Shown in pieces: positions 8,847 through 17,515 of a stretch of DNA of 34,534 nt (position 1 is the stretch's first letter; every line of letters begins with the position of its first letter). The notes under the pieces were generated by a model. It saw nothing but the letters and a program-made list of their open reading frames with translations, was not told the origin of the DNA and made no database searches. The stretch comes from Thalassotalea_E sp964620605 (GTDB lineage: Bacteria > Pseudomonadota > Gammaproteobacteria > Enterobacterales > Alteromonadaceae): assembly GCA_964620605.1 (NCBI GenBank), contig CAZUHQ010000027.1, positions 1 through 34,534 of the forward strand, read 5' to 3'. A program made the position numbers and the translations under genes.

Positions 8847-9227
8847 TTAATTTTCATTTTTACTATGATAAAAATATAAATAAACAAGACCTATTGGAGC
8901 AATAAATAAAGAGAGACCCCAACATAAATACATGGTAATAAACTTTGTAATAAGTAACAGCATTGCATTAACAAAAAAAACATTATTACCAAAAATGAAC
9001 TCCATTACCTTTTCGTACACAAACCGAGAATATGGATACAAAAATGTATTTATAATTATATAAATGACAAAGCCAAATTTAATAGCAGCAGCTTTTGAAT
9101 TTGAAGCTGTTTCAACTTCCGAAAAAGCAAAGTAAAAAATGGCAGGAAATATAAGCCCAAATATAAAATTGCGAAAATAATATTCTTTAGATAGGCCACC
9201 AAAAGTTTTTGATAATATTTTATTCAT
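8847..9227 (-). CDS. hypothetical membrane protein
   Basis: This 126-residue, very hydrophobic protein has about three predicted transmembrane segments (residues 20-36, 48-64 and 84-118) and a short basic tail. GGAGACTTT upstream of the start is a reasonable ribosome site. No family is recognised. Its 3' end abuts the attC-like palindrome, so gene plus palindrome could be one cassette. Confidence 0.6.
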   Translation of the reverse strand: MNKILSKTFGGLSKEYYFRNFIFGLIFPAIFYFAFSEVETASNSKAAAIKFGFVIYIIINTFLYPYSRFVYEKVMEFIFGNNVFFVNAMLLLITKFITMYLCWGLSLFIAPIGLVYLYFYHSKNEN

Positions 9228-9311
9228 AAAGTCTCCGTACTTTGATTATGAAAACCAACGCTCCAAACAGGAGCTTTAATTAAGTTGGCTAAAATAACGT
9301 AATTTCAAAAG

Positions 9312-9358
9312 GGTCAGGTTGTTTGATTTTTCAATCTGATTGATCCCTTTAGTTTTTC
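9312..9358. repeat. dispersed palindromic repeat, copy 2
   Basis: This starts GGTCAGGTTGTTTGATTTTT and ends TGATCCCTTTAGTTT. The ends (AAAGGGTCA and TGATCCCTTT) are inverted, so it can fold on itself and may serve as a terminator for the gene at 9349-9699. It matches copy 1 at 7330-7369 over most of its length. Confidence 0.6.
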
Positions 9359-9699
9359 TTATAACGCCAATAGTCAAATGTTGCTGAAAAGTGGTAAGCA
9401 TTTTCATCTACAGAGTGCTTTATCTCCAAATTAAAAACACCATCAAAATTGTATTTTTTTGCATCCTCTTTAATTGACTTGCGTACGTTATTGTTGAATG
9501 TTCTATACGCATCAACAAAAGATACAAACTCAAACTTTTTACCTTGAACTTTAGGTACTGTTTGCCATAAAGCATCCGACGTAACTAAATTTGCAACTTT
9601 ATAATCAGGTTGAGACGTTAAAATAAAAACACTCTTATCTTCAGCGTACGCATCAAAATGTAAAGTGACAGCCATCACGGTCGAAATTAAATATTTCAC
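9349..9699 (-). CDS. hypothetical exported protein
   Basis: This 116-residue protein starts with GTG at 9699, chosen because a near-perfect AAGGAGG ribosome site lies 4-5 bases upstream; an upstream ATG at 9723 lacks one. An N-terminal signal peptide is visible (YLISTVMAVTLHFDAYA, cleavage likely after AYA). The mature part has alternating beta and helix character and no cysteines. The function is unknown. It is the last gene of the AT-rich block before pgi. Confidence 0.65.
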   Translation of the reverse strand: MKYLISTVMAVTLHFDAYAEDKSVFILTSQPDYKVANLVTSDALWQTVPKVQGKKFEFVSFVDAYRTFNNNVRKSIKEDAKKYNFDGVFNLEIKHSVDENAYHFSATFDYWRYKKN

Positions 9700-9965
9700 A
9701 GAACCTCCTTGTAAAACTAACAACTTATCCAGAGGAATTATTCCCGCTTTACGATGGGAAAGTTTACCTCCATGTATTGATTAACGAATAAGTTACGCTC
9801 TTTCTAATTTAATTACAACTCAACTAGTTAGCTAAATCTGCCTTATACCAAGTTGATTAATCACGCAATAAAAAAGCTTCCGTTAAGAAGCCTTTTTATT
9901 ATCAAATCAATCAGCATAACGAGTTAGCACTTTGCTGCCTGTTAAGCCACTCATATTAAGCCCGG
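9700..9965. other. intergenic stretch before the pgi 3' end
   Basis: Apart from the ribosome site of the preceding minus-strand gene and the pgi terminator, this stretch holds no supportable gene. The phrase ATACCAAGTTGATTAATCACGC at about 9845 looks like intergenic repeat sequence, but no second copy was found in the window. Confidence 0.4.
9869..9899 (-). terminator. terminator of pgi
   Basis: On the minus strand, GCTTC (revcomp of 9887-9891) pairs with GAAGC (revcomp of 9876-9880) around TTAACG, followed by a run of six T. It lies about 70 bases beyond the pgi stop codon. Confidence 0.7.
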
Positions 9966-11621
9966 CTAATCATCCGCTTTATTCATCACGCTGAAGTAAA
10001 ACTGGATCAGTCCAGCGGTTGAACTGTCATGCTTCAGGTTAACACTGGCTTGTTCCAGTTCTTTCTGGATATTATTCGCCAGTCCTTTGCCAAGCTCAAC
10101 ACCCCATTGGTCAAATGAACAAATCTGTAAAATAATGCCCTGAACAAAAATTTTGTGCTCATAAAGCGCAATTAAACAACCTAATGAATACGGTGAAATA
10201 CGCTCCATCAAAATACTGTTGGTTGGCCTATTGCCTTTATGCACTTTATGGGGTGCAACTTTATCAATATAAGCTTCATTGCGGCCGCTGGCGCGTAAAT
10301 CTGCCCGCACCTGCTGTTCGTTCACCCCCGACATTAACGCCTGAGTCTGGGCGAAAAAGTTTGCCATCAGCGTTTCATGGTGTCCTTGAACCGGCTTTAC
10401 ACTTTCTACCGAACCGATGAAATCTGCTGGTACTACATTATTACTTTGATGCAGATACTGATAAAACGCATGTTGACCGTTAATACCGAGCTCCCCCCAA
10501 ATCGACGGCACAGTCGGATAGTCGATACTCTCACCATCCCAGGTTACTGATTTACCGTTACTTTCCATTTCCGCCTGCTGCATATAAGCACTAAGCATAT
10601 GTAAAGTCTGATCATAAGGCAGAATCGCCTGAGATTGTGCCCCTAAAAAGGTACAGTTCCATACGCTTAACAACGCCATAATCACCGGGGCATTTTGCTC
10701 TAATGGCTGTTGACAAAAATGCTGATCGATAGCATGTGCGCCTTCGAGTAACTCAATAAATTTCTCAAAGCCCAGATCGAGGGCAATAGGTAAGCCGATT
10801 GCCGACCACAGTGAGAACCGACCGCCGACCCAATCCCACATATCAAAAATATTATCTTTACCGATACCAAAATTTACCGCATTTTCTTTATTGGCAGTTA
10901 CCGCAACAAAGTGCTTGGCAATGGCTTTTTCATCAAATGATGAAGATACCAGCCATTTGACCGCCGTTTTGGCGTTAGTCATGGTTTCTGTGGTGGTAAA
11001 GGTTTTACTGGAGACGATAAACAGCACTTTTTCCGGATTTAACGGCCTAAGTACACTGGCAATCTGCGCGCCATCGACGTTCGAAACATAATGGACATTA
11101 ATACTGTCATCACTATATTGGGTCAGCGCTTCGGTCACCATTTGCGGGCCTAAATTGGAACCGCCAACCCCGATGTTCACTACATCGGTAATACGCTTGC
11201 CAGAATAACCGCGCCAGTGTCCCTGACGCACGTTTTCGGCAAAAGATTTCATCTTAGCCAGTGCCGCTTCAACGCATTCAGTAATATTTTCACCGTCTAA
11301 AAAGAGCGGGGTTTTCGCGCGATTGCGCAATGCAGTATGCAACACTGCACGCTCTTCAGTGCGATTAATGCGCTCGCCGCTGAACATTTTTTCCCGCCAG
11401 CTTTCAATGTCACATTCACGCGCCAGCGCCATCAACTTGTCCATAGTGGCGTCGGTTACCAGATTTTTCGAATAATCCAGCAGCATGCTAGGTAACTTGA
11501 GGGAATATTTAGTAAATCGCTGCTTGTCGTTGGCAAACAGCTCATTCATGTGCTGACGTTTCATATCTTCTGCGTGACTAACCAGGCTCTGCCAACTAGT
11601 AAGTGATGTTCGAGATGTCAT
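9966..11621 (-). CDS. pgi: glucose-6-phosphate isomerase
   Basis: This 551-residue enzyme interconverts glucose 6-phosphate and fructose 6-phosphate in glycolysis and gluconeogenesis in the cytoplasm. Family signatures are present: GVGGSNLGP near residue 152, the phosphate-binding SSKTFTTTETMTNA near residue 205, and DMWDWVGGRFSLWSAIGLP near residue 261. The C-terminal DQWGVELGKGLA signature is also there. The length is typical of proteobacterial Pgi. It is a single-gene unit with its own terminator; the upstream 370 bases are non-coding. Confidence 0.98.
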   Translation of the reverse strand: MTSRTSLTSWQSLVSHAEDMKRQHMNELFANDKQRFTKYSLKLPSMLLDYSKNLVTDATMDKLMALARECDIESWREKMFSGERINRTEERAVLHTALRNRAKTPLFLDGENITECVEAALAKMKSFAENVRQGHWRGYSGKRITDVVNIGVGGSNLGPQMVTEALTQYSDDSINVHYVSNVDGAQIASVLRPLNPEKVLFIVSSKTFTTTETMTNAKTAVKWLVSSSFDEKAIAKHFVAVTANKENAVNFGIGKDNIFDMWDWVGGRFSLWSAIGLPIALDLGFEKFIELLEGAHAIDQHFCQQPLEQNAPVIMALLSVWNCTFLGAQSQAILPYDQTLHMLSAYMQQAEMESNGKSVTWDGESIDYPTVPSIWGELGINGQHAFYQYLHQSNNVVPADFIGSVESVKPVQGHHETLMANFFAQTQALMSGVNEQQVRADLRASGRNEAYIDKVAPHKVHKGNRPTNSILMERISPYSLGCLIALYEHKIFVQGIILQICSFDQWGVELGKGLANNIQKELEQASVNLKHDSSTAGLIQFYFSVMNKADD

Positions 11622-11993
11622 GATTTCCCTTAAAAATAACTATTTATTTCTAGGGCGTGTTAATCTTTTCTGTTTAATTTTTGTTCGAGAGAAAAGCGTT
11701 TTAATCGCGGCGTGAGGAATGACGCCTAGTCATCTAAGCAAATTTCCTCACAACAAAGAGTAAAACGCTTTTAACCGAACCTTTCAGGCAGCGTTTGTTG
11801 TCATTTCTACTACGCTAGTACTTTATCATGTGGAGCAACCACACATCAAAAGTGCTGCCCTGTATAAATTTCCAACAAACTGCTGCAAAAACAAACTTAA
11901 ATGATTAACTCGTCCTAAATTACACTAGTGAGATAAGGTTAATTTTGGCACAATAGTGCCCCACCATCTAGCTATCTTTAAAATCAAAATACT
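11622..11993. other. pgi-rlmG intergenic region with a 12-bp inverted repeat
   Basis: This 372-base divergent spacer must hold the promoters of pgi and rlmG. It contains a perfect inverted pair, AAAAGCGTTTTA at 11692-11703 and TAAAACGCTTTT at 11761-11772, 57 bases apart. I see no gene in it. The pair could be a remnant of a mobile element or an RNA hairpin. Confidence 0.5.
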
Positions 11994-13151
11994 ATGCTCA
12001 GCCCTTTTCTGGTCAATGATAAAAATCTCTACCTTGAGCGCTATCCTGCTTATCAAGTCAATCGTAGTTTGCAGGCCTGGGATGCCGCCGATGAATACCT
12101 ATTTAATTATCTCTCTGAGCAGAATTTACTAGCTGGCAAACAAAAGGTATTGATTTTTAATGATAGCTTTGGCGCGCTGAGCCTGAGCTTAAGCGACCAT
12201 CAGGTTTTTAGCGTTTGCGATTCCTTTATCAGCCACCAAGGGCTAAAGCACAATGCCGAGCATAATCAGTTATCGCTTAATGCTCTCCAGCTGTTAACCA
12301 GCTTGGAAACATTGCCAAACGATGTGAACTTGGTACTGTATAAAATTCCGAAAAGTAACAGCCTGTTAAACGAACAGTTAAGCCAACTGCGTCAGGTTGT
12401 TAACAAAAATACGGTATTTATTGCCGCCGATAAGGCAAAAAACATTCAAACGGCGACCTTGAAGATCTTTGAAAAACACCTAGGCGCTACCACGACGTCG
12501 CTGGCGGTGAAAAAAGCCCGACTGGTATTTTGTCAGTTAGATAACCAAATCCAGCCAATTGGTGATAAGCACTTTAATCAAACCAAACAATGGCAGCTTG
12601 AACATACCGACATCAGGGTCACTAACTATGCCAATGTCTTTGCCCGTGAAAAACTCGATATTGGCGCTCGCGTATTTATCGAGTATTTGCCAACACTCGC
12701 CGCCGATTCATCGAAAAAAATTATCGATCTTGGTTGTGGCAACGGGGTTATTGGTTTATCGATACTCAATGCTGCGCCCAAAAGCCAGCTACATTTCGTC
12801 GATGAGTCCTATATGGCAGTAGAGTCTGCGAAAGAAAACGTTAGGCACAACTTTCCTAACAGCTTTGAGCATTGTCAGTTTAGCGTGAATGATTGCCTGA
12901 CTGATATTGCAGAAAATAGTGTCGACATCGTATTGTGCAACCCGCCGTTTCATCAGCAAAATGCCACTACCGACCATATTGCCTGGCAAATGTTTAACGA
13001 CAGCTTTAAGGTATTAAAAACAGGTGGGGAATTACGTATTGTTGGCAACCGTCAACTTGGCTACCATATCAAACTCAAACGTATCTTTGGCAACAGCAAG
13101 CTGATTGCCAGTAACCAAAAATTTGTCATACTTTCGGCGCAAAAAAAATGA
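11994..13151 (+). CDS. rlmG: 23S rRNA (guanine-1835-N2)-methyltransferase
   Basis: This 385-residue SAM-dependent methyltransferase is expected to make m2G1835 in 23S rRNA. The N-terminal domain carries LQAWDAADEYL, as I recall from E. coli RlmG rather than RsmC. The C-terminal Rossmann domain has the SAM motif DLGCGNGVIG near residue 244, VDESYMA near residue 268 and the catalytic NPPFHQQ near residue 318. Length matches RlmG (about 380). The close paralogue RsmC (G1207) is the main alternative, but RsmC is shorter. Its end overlaps the next gene by four bases (ATGA). Confidence 0.92.
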   Translation: MLSPFLVNDKNLYLERYPAYQVNRSLQAWDAADEYLFNYLSEQNLLAGKQKVLIFNDSFGALSLSLSDHQVFSVCDSFISHQGLKHNAEHNQLSLNALQLLTSLETLPNDVNLVLYKIPKSNSLLNEQLSQLRQVVNKNTVFIAADKAKNIQTATLKIFEKHLGATTTSLAVKKARLVFCQLDNQIQPIGDKHFNQTKQWQLEHTDIRVTNYANVFAREKLDIGARVFIEYLPTLAADSSKKIIDLGCGNGVIGLSILNAAPKSQLHFVDESYMAVESAKENVRHNFPNSFEHCQFSVNDCLTDIAENSVDIVLCNPPFHQQNATTDHIAWQMFNDSFKVLKTGGELRIVGNRQLGYHIKLKRIFGNSKLIASNQKFVILSAQKK

Positions 13152-13750
13152 ACCAAGCTTTTAACTCTTTATTGACCTTTGCAACCTCTGCTTCACTTTC
13201 CATTAGCCTATTGCTGGGCACAGCTTTAGTAACCGGCTGTAGCAACTCAGCTCAACAAATGGTGCTAGCGCCTCAATTAATACTAAGTAAAAACAACTTT
13301 TTTAATCAAAAGTCTGCTCAAATAACAGTTAACGATCTACGTAATAAAAGCCACATCATCGAAATACTCAAATCGGATGCCGCAGCCGAGCTAATTAACA
13401 GCGCTGATAATATTAGCCAGGTGGTTCAGCAACATTTTGTTCAGGCATTGAGTCAACATGGTCTCAAGATTAGCGCTGCCAGCAATAACCAGCTCACTTT
13501 AATCATCAACAACGCAGAAATTACCGTCCAGCAGGAAATGTTAAAATACACCAGCAAGGGACAAATCACCTTAACCGTTAAAATACAATCTGGCGAACAG
13601 GTATTAACCAAAACCTATAACAGCAAAATGAACAGTGAAGGCGCGTTAAAAGCCGATCTCGCAGTATTAGAACGCGATTTCAATCAACAGCTCGCTAAGT
13701 TATTAGTGCAAATTGCCAGCGATCCACAAATAGAACAATTCTTACATTAA
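13148..13750 (+). CDS. yajG: YajG-family lipoprotein
   Basis: This 200-residue lipoprotein has a long N-terminal hydrophobic signal and a lipobox ending LVTGC near residue 31. Length and the beta-rich pattern, including LTLIINNAEITV and the end of the protein (ASDPQIEQFLH), match the YajG family, whose function is unknown. It overlaps rlmG by ATGA, so the two are probably co-translated. A later start could shorten the signal peptide. Confidence 0.75.
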   Translation: MNQAFNSLLTFATSASLSISLLLGTALVTGCSNSAQQMVLAPQLILSKNNFFNQKSAQITVNDLRNKSHIIEILKSDAAAELINSADNISQVVQQHFVQALSQHGLKISAASNNQLTLIINNAEITVQQEMLKYTSKGQITLTVKIQSGEQVLTKTYNSKMNSEGALKADLAVLERDFNQQLAKLLVQIASDPQIEQFLH

Positions 13751-13786
13751 TACCAAATAAAATAATTGATTTTTCAAGGAGTAATA

Positions 13787-14374
13787 ATGAAATTCATTGG
13801 TCTGTTATTGAGTATGCTGTTAACCATTTCAGCCGTGGCAGAAGATAAAATTATCGATCCGGATAACCTTTACCCACAAGTGAAATTGGAAACCTCCATG
13901 GGAGTGATCATCGTCGAGTTAGACCGGATAAAAGCGCCGATCACAGTCAATAATTTCCTTAGCTATGTGGTTAACGGCGAATACGACAACACAATTTTTC
14001 ACCGCATTATTAAAGACTTTATCGTCCAGGGCGGCGGCTATGATAAAGATTTCACTATGAAAAAAGTCAATTCAGACATAATCAATGAATCCGGCAATGG
14101 TCTGAAAAACGAAGCTGGCACTATCGCCATGGCCAAAGAGAGTTACCCGCATAGCGCGAATCGCCAGTTCTTTTTTAACGTCAAAGACAATAACAATTTA
14201 GACCCTGGACGCAACTGGGGCTACGCAGTTTTCGGTGCGATTATCGAAGGTGAAGAAGTACTTGAGGCGATGGCGCAGGTTCAAACCGATTACAGCGACG
14301 TGATGAATTGGGACGATGTGCCGCTCGATCCAGTAATTTTAGTAAAAGCAAGTTTACTACCGATGACCCCATAA
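13787..14374 (+). CDS. periplasmic cyclophilin-type peptidyl-prolyl isomerase
   Basis: This 195-residue cyclophilin catalyses cis-trans proline isomerisation. A signal peptide (cleavage likely after AVA near residue 18) sends it to the periplasm. The core carries FHRIIKDFIVQGGG near residue 78, with the catalytic arginine and the glutamine of the active site, and an RQFFFNVKDN segment near residue 125. I chose the ATG at 13787 because AAGGAG lies 5 bases upstream. PpiA of E. coli is a functional analogue. A rho-independent terminator follows. Confidence 0.93.
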   Translation: MKFIGLLLSMLLTISAVAEDKIIDPDNLYPQVKLETSMGVIIVELDRIKAPITVNNFLSYVVNGEYDNTIFHRIIKDFIVQGGGYDKDFTMKKVNSDIINESGNGLKNEAGTIAMAKESYPHSANRQFFFNVKDNNNLDPGRNWGYAVFGAIIEGEEVLEAMAQVQTDYSDVMNWDDVPLDPVILVKASLLPMTP

Positions 14375-14389
14375 AATGTCCTCTGTTAA

Positions 14390-14426
14390 GATATCCGTGT
14401 AGCTAAATTTATACGGATATTTTCTT
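14390..14426 (+). terminator. terminator after the cyclophilin gene
   Basis: ATATCCGT at 14391-14398 pairs with ACGGATAT at 14413-14420, followed by TTTTCTTAT. It lies 16 bases after the stop codon and closes the rlmG-yajG-cyclophilin unit. The remaining bases up to 14608 show no gene. Confidence 0.8.
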
Positions 14427-14608
14427 ATACTAACTTTACATAATTAAACATTTATTATTTTGACAAAACCGCATTTATCTACGATAAGTAAGGTAGTGCA
14501 GCAACCGCAGTGTGATCACCGCAAGATATAGAAAATATAATAACAATCAGATATTGCTCACCAAGCCAGCTAATGGCCATCTCCTTTTTACTAGAGGTAC
14601 GCTAGACA

Positions 14609-14938
14609 ATGATAATTGAGCAGTTTATCAATGAGAAAATTTTGCAAACCAGCGCTTATATTAAAGCGGTGTTAAATAAAGCCCTCCACTACACCGAACT
14701 AGACGAATTTGTCAAAAATACCATGGATGAATGGACTTTGCTTAATGTCGTCGATGAAACGCCAGGCAGCGCCAAAGAGCGGGTGTTTTGGCATGTTATC
14801 CACGAACTAAGTCTCCATGGCAGCCAAGCACTGAACTCCAATTTATATTTTCGCACTGAAATTACGACCTGTGTCGACTTTTTTAACGGCATCGGCAGTT
14901 ATCCGATAGACTGCATCGGCTGGCGGCCTATCGCTTAA
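14609..14938 (+). CDS. hypothetical protein, 109 aa
   Basis: This 109-residue acidic, mostly helical protein has no signal peptide, membrane segment or metal motif; the last 25 residues contain paired cysteines (TTCVDFF and DCIGWRP). A GAGGTACGCTAGACA leader gives a moderate ribosome site. I do not recognise a family. Its host-like codon use and position between backbone genes suggest a conserved chromosomal protein. Confidence 0.65.
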   Translation: MIIEQFINEKILQTSAYIKAVLNKALHYTELDEFVKNTMDEWTLLNVVDETPGSAKERVFWHVIHELSLHGSQALNSNLYFRTEITTCVDFFNGIGSYPIDCIGWRPIA

Positions 14939-15030
14939 CAAATATTCACTAAGATTAAACTTCTGTTATCTAATGCATTTTGATAGCCTATAGCACAGCG
15001 CTTTTCTGCTAACTACTAGGTTTTATCTTT

Positions 15031-16269
15031 ATGCAATCCCCAACGTTTAAGCAAGCCATTTTCAATAAACATATGCTGATCTGCATATTTACCGGTTTTA
15101 CCTCTGGCTTGCCACTGTTTATATTGTATCAATTAGTACCGGGTTGGCTGCGCAGTGAAGGAGTAAGTCTAACAGAAATCGGTCTATTTTCATTAATTGG
15201 CATTCCCTATGTCTGGAAATTTTTATGGTCGCCATTAATGGATAGATATTCTTTTCCATTATTGGGAAGACGCCGTAGCTGGATGCTTGCCACTCAGCTA
15301 TTATTGCTAGTTTCTATTGCGATTTTCGGCTTTATCAACCCTATAGCTGATATCTGGAGTGTCGCTTACCTGGCTGCAGCAGTAGCATTTTTTAGTGCCA
15401 GTCAGGATATTGTCTTAGATGCCTATCGTCGAGAACTACTGCTGGATCATGAATTAGGCTTAGGCAATTCCATTCATGTTCAGGCGTATCGTTTATCAGG
15501 ATTAGTGCCAGGTTCACTAGCATTTATTCTTGCCGATCATATGAGCTGGCAATCGGTTTTTATCATAGTTGCGGTATTTATGCTGGTCGGTATTTTACTC
15601 ACTCTTTTTATTAGTGAACCCAAAACTTTCGCCAATCGGCCTAAAAACCTACAGCAAGCAGTAGTGCTCCCTTTTAAAGATTTTATCGAGCGAAAAGGAG
15701 TTAAGCCAGCACTACAAATCCTGTTATTTCTTTTTCTATATAAATTAGGTGACAACATGGCAACTGCCCTGCAAACGCCTTTTTTTATTGATATGGGATT
15801 TAGTAAAACCGAAATTGGCGTGATTGCTAAAAGCGCATCATTAATCGCCATGACGGTTGGCTTAGCGCTTGGCGGCATAGTGATGATTAAATTAACCATT
15901 AATCGTGCTTTATGGTTATTTGGCCTGGTACAAATTGTCAGTATTTTAGGTTTCGCGGCTCTGGCAGAAATTGGCCACAATAATTATGCGCTGGCTTTTG
16001 CTATGGGATTTGAATATCTCGGTGTTGGCTTAGGCACTGCGGCATTTACCGCCTTTATTGCTAAAGCGACAAATCCAGCGTTTGCTGCGACACAGTTTGC
16101 CCTGTTTACGGCATTAACAGCTCTGCCTAGAACTTTTGCCAATGCCACTACCGGGGTAATTGTCGAACAAATTGGCTGGACCAACTTTTACCTACTATGT
16201 ACCGCACTAGCAATCCCCGGTATGTTAATGCTGTTTAAAGTCGCTCCTTGGCATGAACAAGAGCAATAA
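15031..16269 (+). CDS. ampG: AmpG-like muropeptide permease (MFS)
   Basis: This 412-residue major-facilitator transporter has about 12 hydrophobic helices. AmpG imports anhydro-muropeptides for peptidoglycan recycling. Telling segments are TGFTSGLPLFILYQLVPGWL near residue 20, KFLWSPLMDRY near residue 63, and ASQDIVLDAYRRELL near residue 127, all as in AmpG. Length fits the short AmpG type. No beta-lactamase gene is nearby. The flanking 16270-16525 is non-coding and shows no clear feature. Confidence 0.88.
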   Translation: MQSPTFKQAIFNKHMLICIFTGFTSGLPLFILYQLVPGWLRSEGVSLTEIGLFSLIGIPYVWKFLWSPLMDRYSFPLLGRRRSWMLATQLLLLVSIAIFGFINPIADIWSVAYLAAAVAFFSASQDIVLDAYRRELLLDHELGLGNSIHVQAYRLSGLVPGSLAFILADHMSWQSVFIIVAVFMLVGILLTLFISEPKTFANRPKNLQQAVVLPFKDFIERKGVKPALQILLFLFLYKLGDNMATALQTPFFIDMGFSKTEIGVIAKSASLIAMTVGLALGGIVMIKLTINRALWLFGLVQIVSILGFAALAEIGHNNYALAFAMGFEYLGVGLGTAAFTAFIAKATNPAFAATQFALFTALTALPRTFANATTGVIVEQIGWTNFYLLCTALAIPGMLMLFKVAPWHEQEQ

Positions 16270-16525
16270 GTTATGGTTGGCTATTCTATTGGGCAGACTT
16301 TAATTATTATGCTGTTGTAACTCGCTACAAATCTATTTGAAAAATTTTTATCGCAATATTGTAAATGAGTCCAGGCTTAGTTGTTGAGATGTCAGCCAAA
16401 CGTTAAACTTTACTATGATCTTTGTAATAACGATTTTTCAAGGCTCACTTTGTGCTAGCGATCCAAGAGTTTCTAATCTATGATATTGAAACTATTAATA
16501 TTTTAAACTGACCCAATTTAGTCTT
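16270..16525. other. gene-free spacer
   Basis: This spacer is AT-rich, with no open frame of note and no strong hairpin. It presumably contains the promoter of the small membrane-protein gene that follows. Confidence 0.4.
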
Positions 16526-16696
16526 ATGATCCGATTTTTCTTTCTGTTACCTATATTGATGTGTGGTGTCTGGTGGTGGTATCTCGACAGTAAAGGCTAT
16601 AGCCTCAAAGATGGACTCAAGGGCTTTATTTACATTGTGGCATTTAACGGCATTATTATCGGATTTTTCGTGTTAATGCTGTTTGTCACTCATTAA
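16526..16696 (+). CDS. small membrane protein, 56 aa
   Basis: This ATG-started frame of 56 residues has two hydrophobic helices (about residues 3-20 and 33-53) around a short polar loop containing DSKGYSLKDG. It ends three bases before a strong terminator, which supports it being a real gene. Hydrophobicity and lack of disruption also favour coding. No named family is recognised. Confidence 0.65.
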   Translation: MIRFFFLLPILMCGVWWWYLDSKGYSLKDGLKGFIYIVAFNGIIIGFFVLMLFVTH

Positions 16697-16698
16697 AA

Positions 16699-16726
16699 AG
16701 CCTGCGACAAACGCTTCGCAGGCTTA
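16699..16726. terminator. bidirectional-looking terminator
   Basis: A perfect 10-bp stem AAGCCTGCGA (16699-16708) and TCGCAGGCTT (16715-16724) has a six-base loop, preceded by A and followed by T-poor sequence. It lies directly after the 56-residue gene and may also serve the opposing gene at 16790. Confidence 0.75.
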
Positions 16727-16738
16727 TATACAGGAAGT

Positions 16739-16772
16739 ATGTCACTATTGCATGAATGCAAACGAGTGACAT
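16739..16772. repeat. nested palindrome
   Basis: ATGTCACT at 16739-16746 pairs with AGTGACAT at 16765-16772, and inside it TTGCAT pairs with ATGCAA. This forms a two-tier hairpin between convergent genes. It could be a second terminator for the minus-strand DUF1232 gene or a protein-binding palindrome. Confidence 0.6.
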
Positions 16773-16789
16773 GAATAATTATTTAACGA

Positions 16790-17335
16790 TTAAAAAACCG
16801 ATCTGAATGACGAACCACTACGGCGAGTCGTTCGGCGATGACGCATCCGACTGTGCAATTCACGACGCTTGGCATCTAACCATTCTTCACGAGTGATAGT
16901 GGTATCACCAGAGCGTCCTTCTTCCCGCTCACGATAAGTACAGAATTCAGCAAATGCTTCAATATCGTCTTTTAATTCTTCCGCCACCAATTCGATCATA
17001 ATGGCATCGTCTAAAAAGCCTAACACAGGAATATGATCCGGCACCAAGTCCTGTGGATCACTAAAATACGCTAATGCACTTAAGACATCGGCACGTTCCT
17101 CATCTGGGATCTGCCATTCGCTATCTTCAATCATCGCCACTAAGGTTTTTAATTTTTCAATGCGCTCACTGACAAAGGCAGGCACTTCAACATTAATATC
17201 GTTACTTAAGTTTTTTGCATTGCTTAAAATTTCTTGTTCGCTTAAGTTTTTCGCACCTGATTGCGCTTTTCTCATGACATCGCGAAAATGCTCTAAATCA
17301 GATTCTTTTAACTCAAAGGTAACTTCAAATGCCAT
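16790..17335 (-). CDS. DUF1232 (YkvA-type) protein
   Basis: This 181-residue protein carries the DUF1232 signature: DPQDLVPDHIPVLGFLDDA near residue 93, followed by an acidic helix. The N-terminal half is helical and charged. The C-terminus is basic and arginine-rich, suggesting binding to RNA or membrane lipid head groups. The ATG at 17335 is preferred over 17341 because AGGAG is then spaced 9 bases upstream. The function of the family is unknown. Confidence 0.85.
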   Translation of the reverse strand: MAFEVTFELKESDLEHFRDVMRKAQSGAKNLSEQEILSNAKNLSNDINVEVPAFVSERIEKLKTLVAMIEDSEWQIPDEERADVLSALAYFSDPQDLVPDHIPVLGFLDDAIMIELVAEELKDDIEAFAEFCTYREREEGRSGDTTITREEWLDAKRRELHSRMRHRRTTRRSGSSFRSVF

Positions 17336-17515
17336 TATCATTCTCCTAGGATTGGCGTTTAACTCTACTAAATTTAACAGAATATTTACCCGACAACAGT
17401 AAAGAGATGAAGTTTTTTACATTTTCTTTATATTATTAGATAAAATTTAAGCTAATCGGATAAATCCTCGTGTTAATATCATGATAATAAACACAATTAA
17501 AAGTAAATTGCCATT

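Noticed and set aside
11994..13151. Annotation as RsmC (16S G1207 methyltransferase)
   Set aside because: The N-terminal LQAWDAADEYL region and length of 385 residues fit RlmG better than RsmC.
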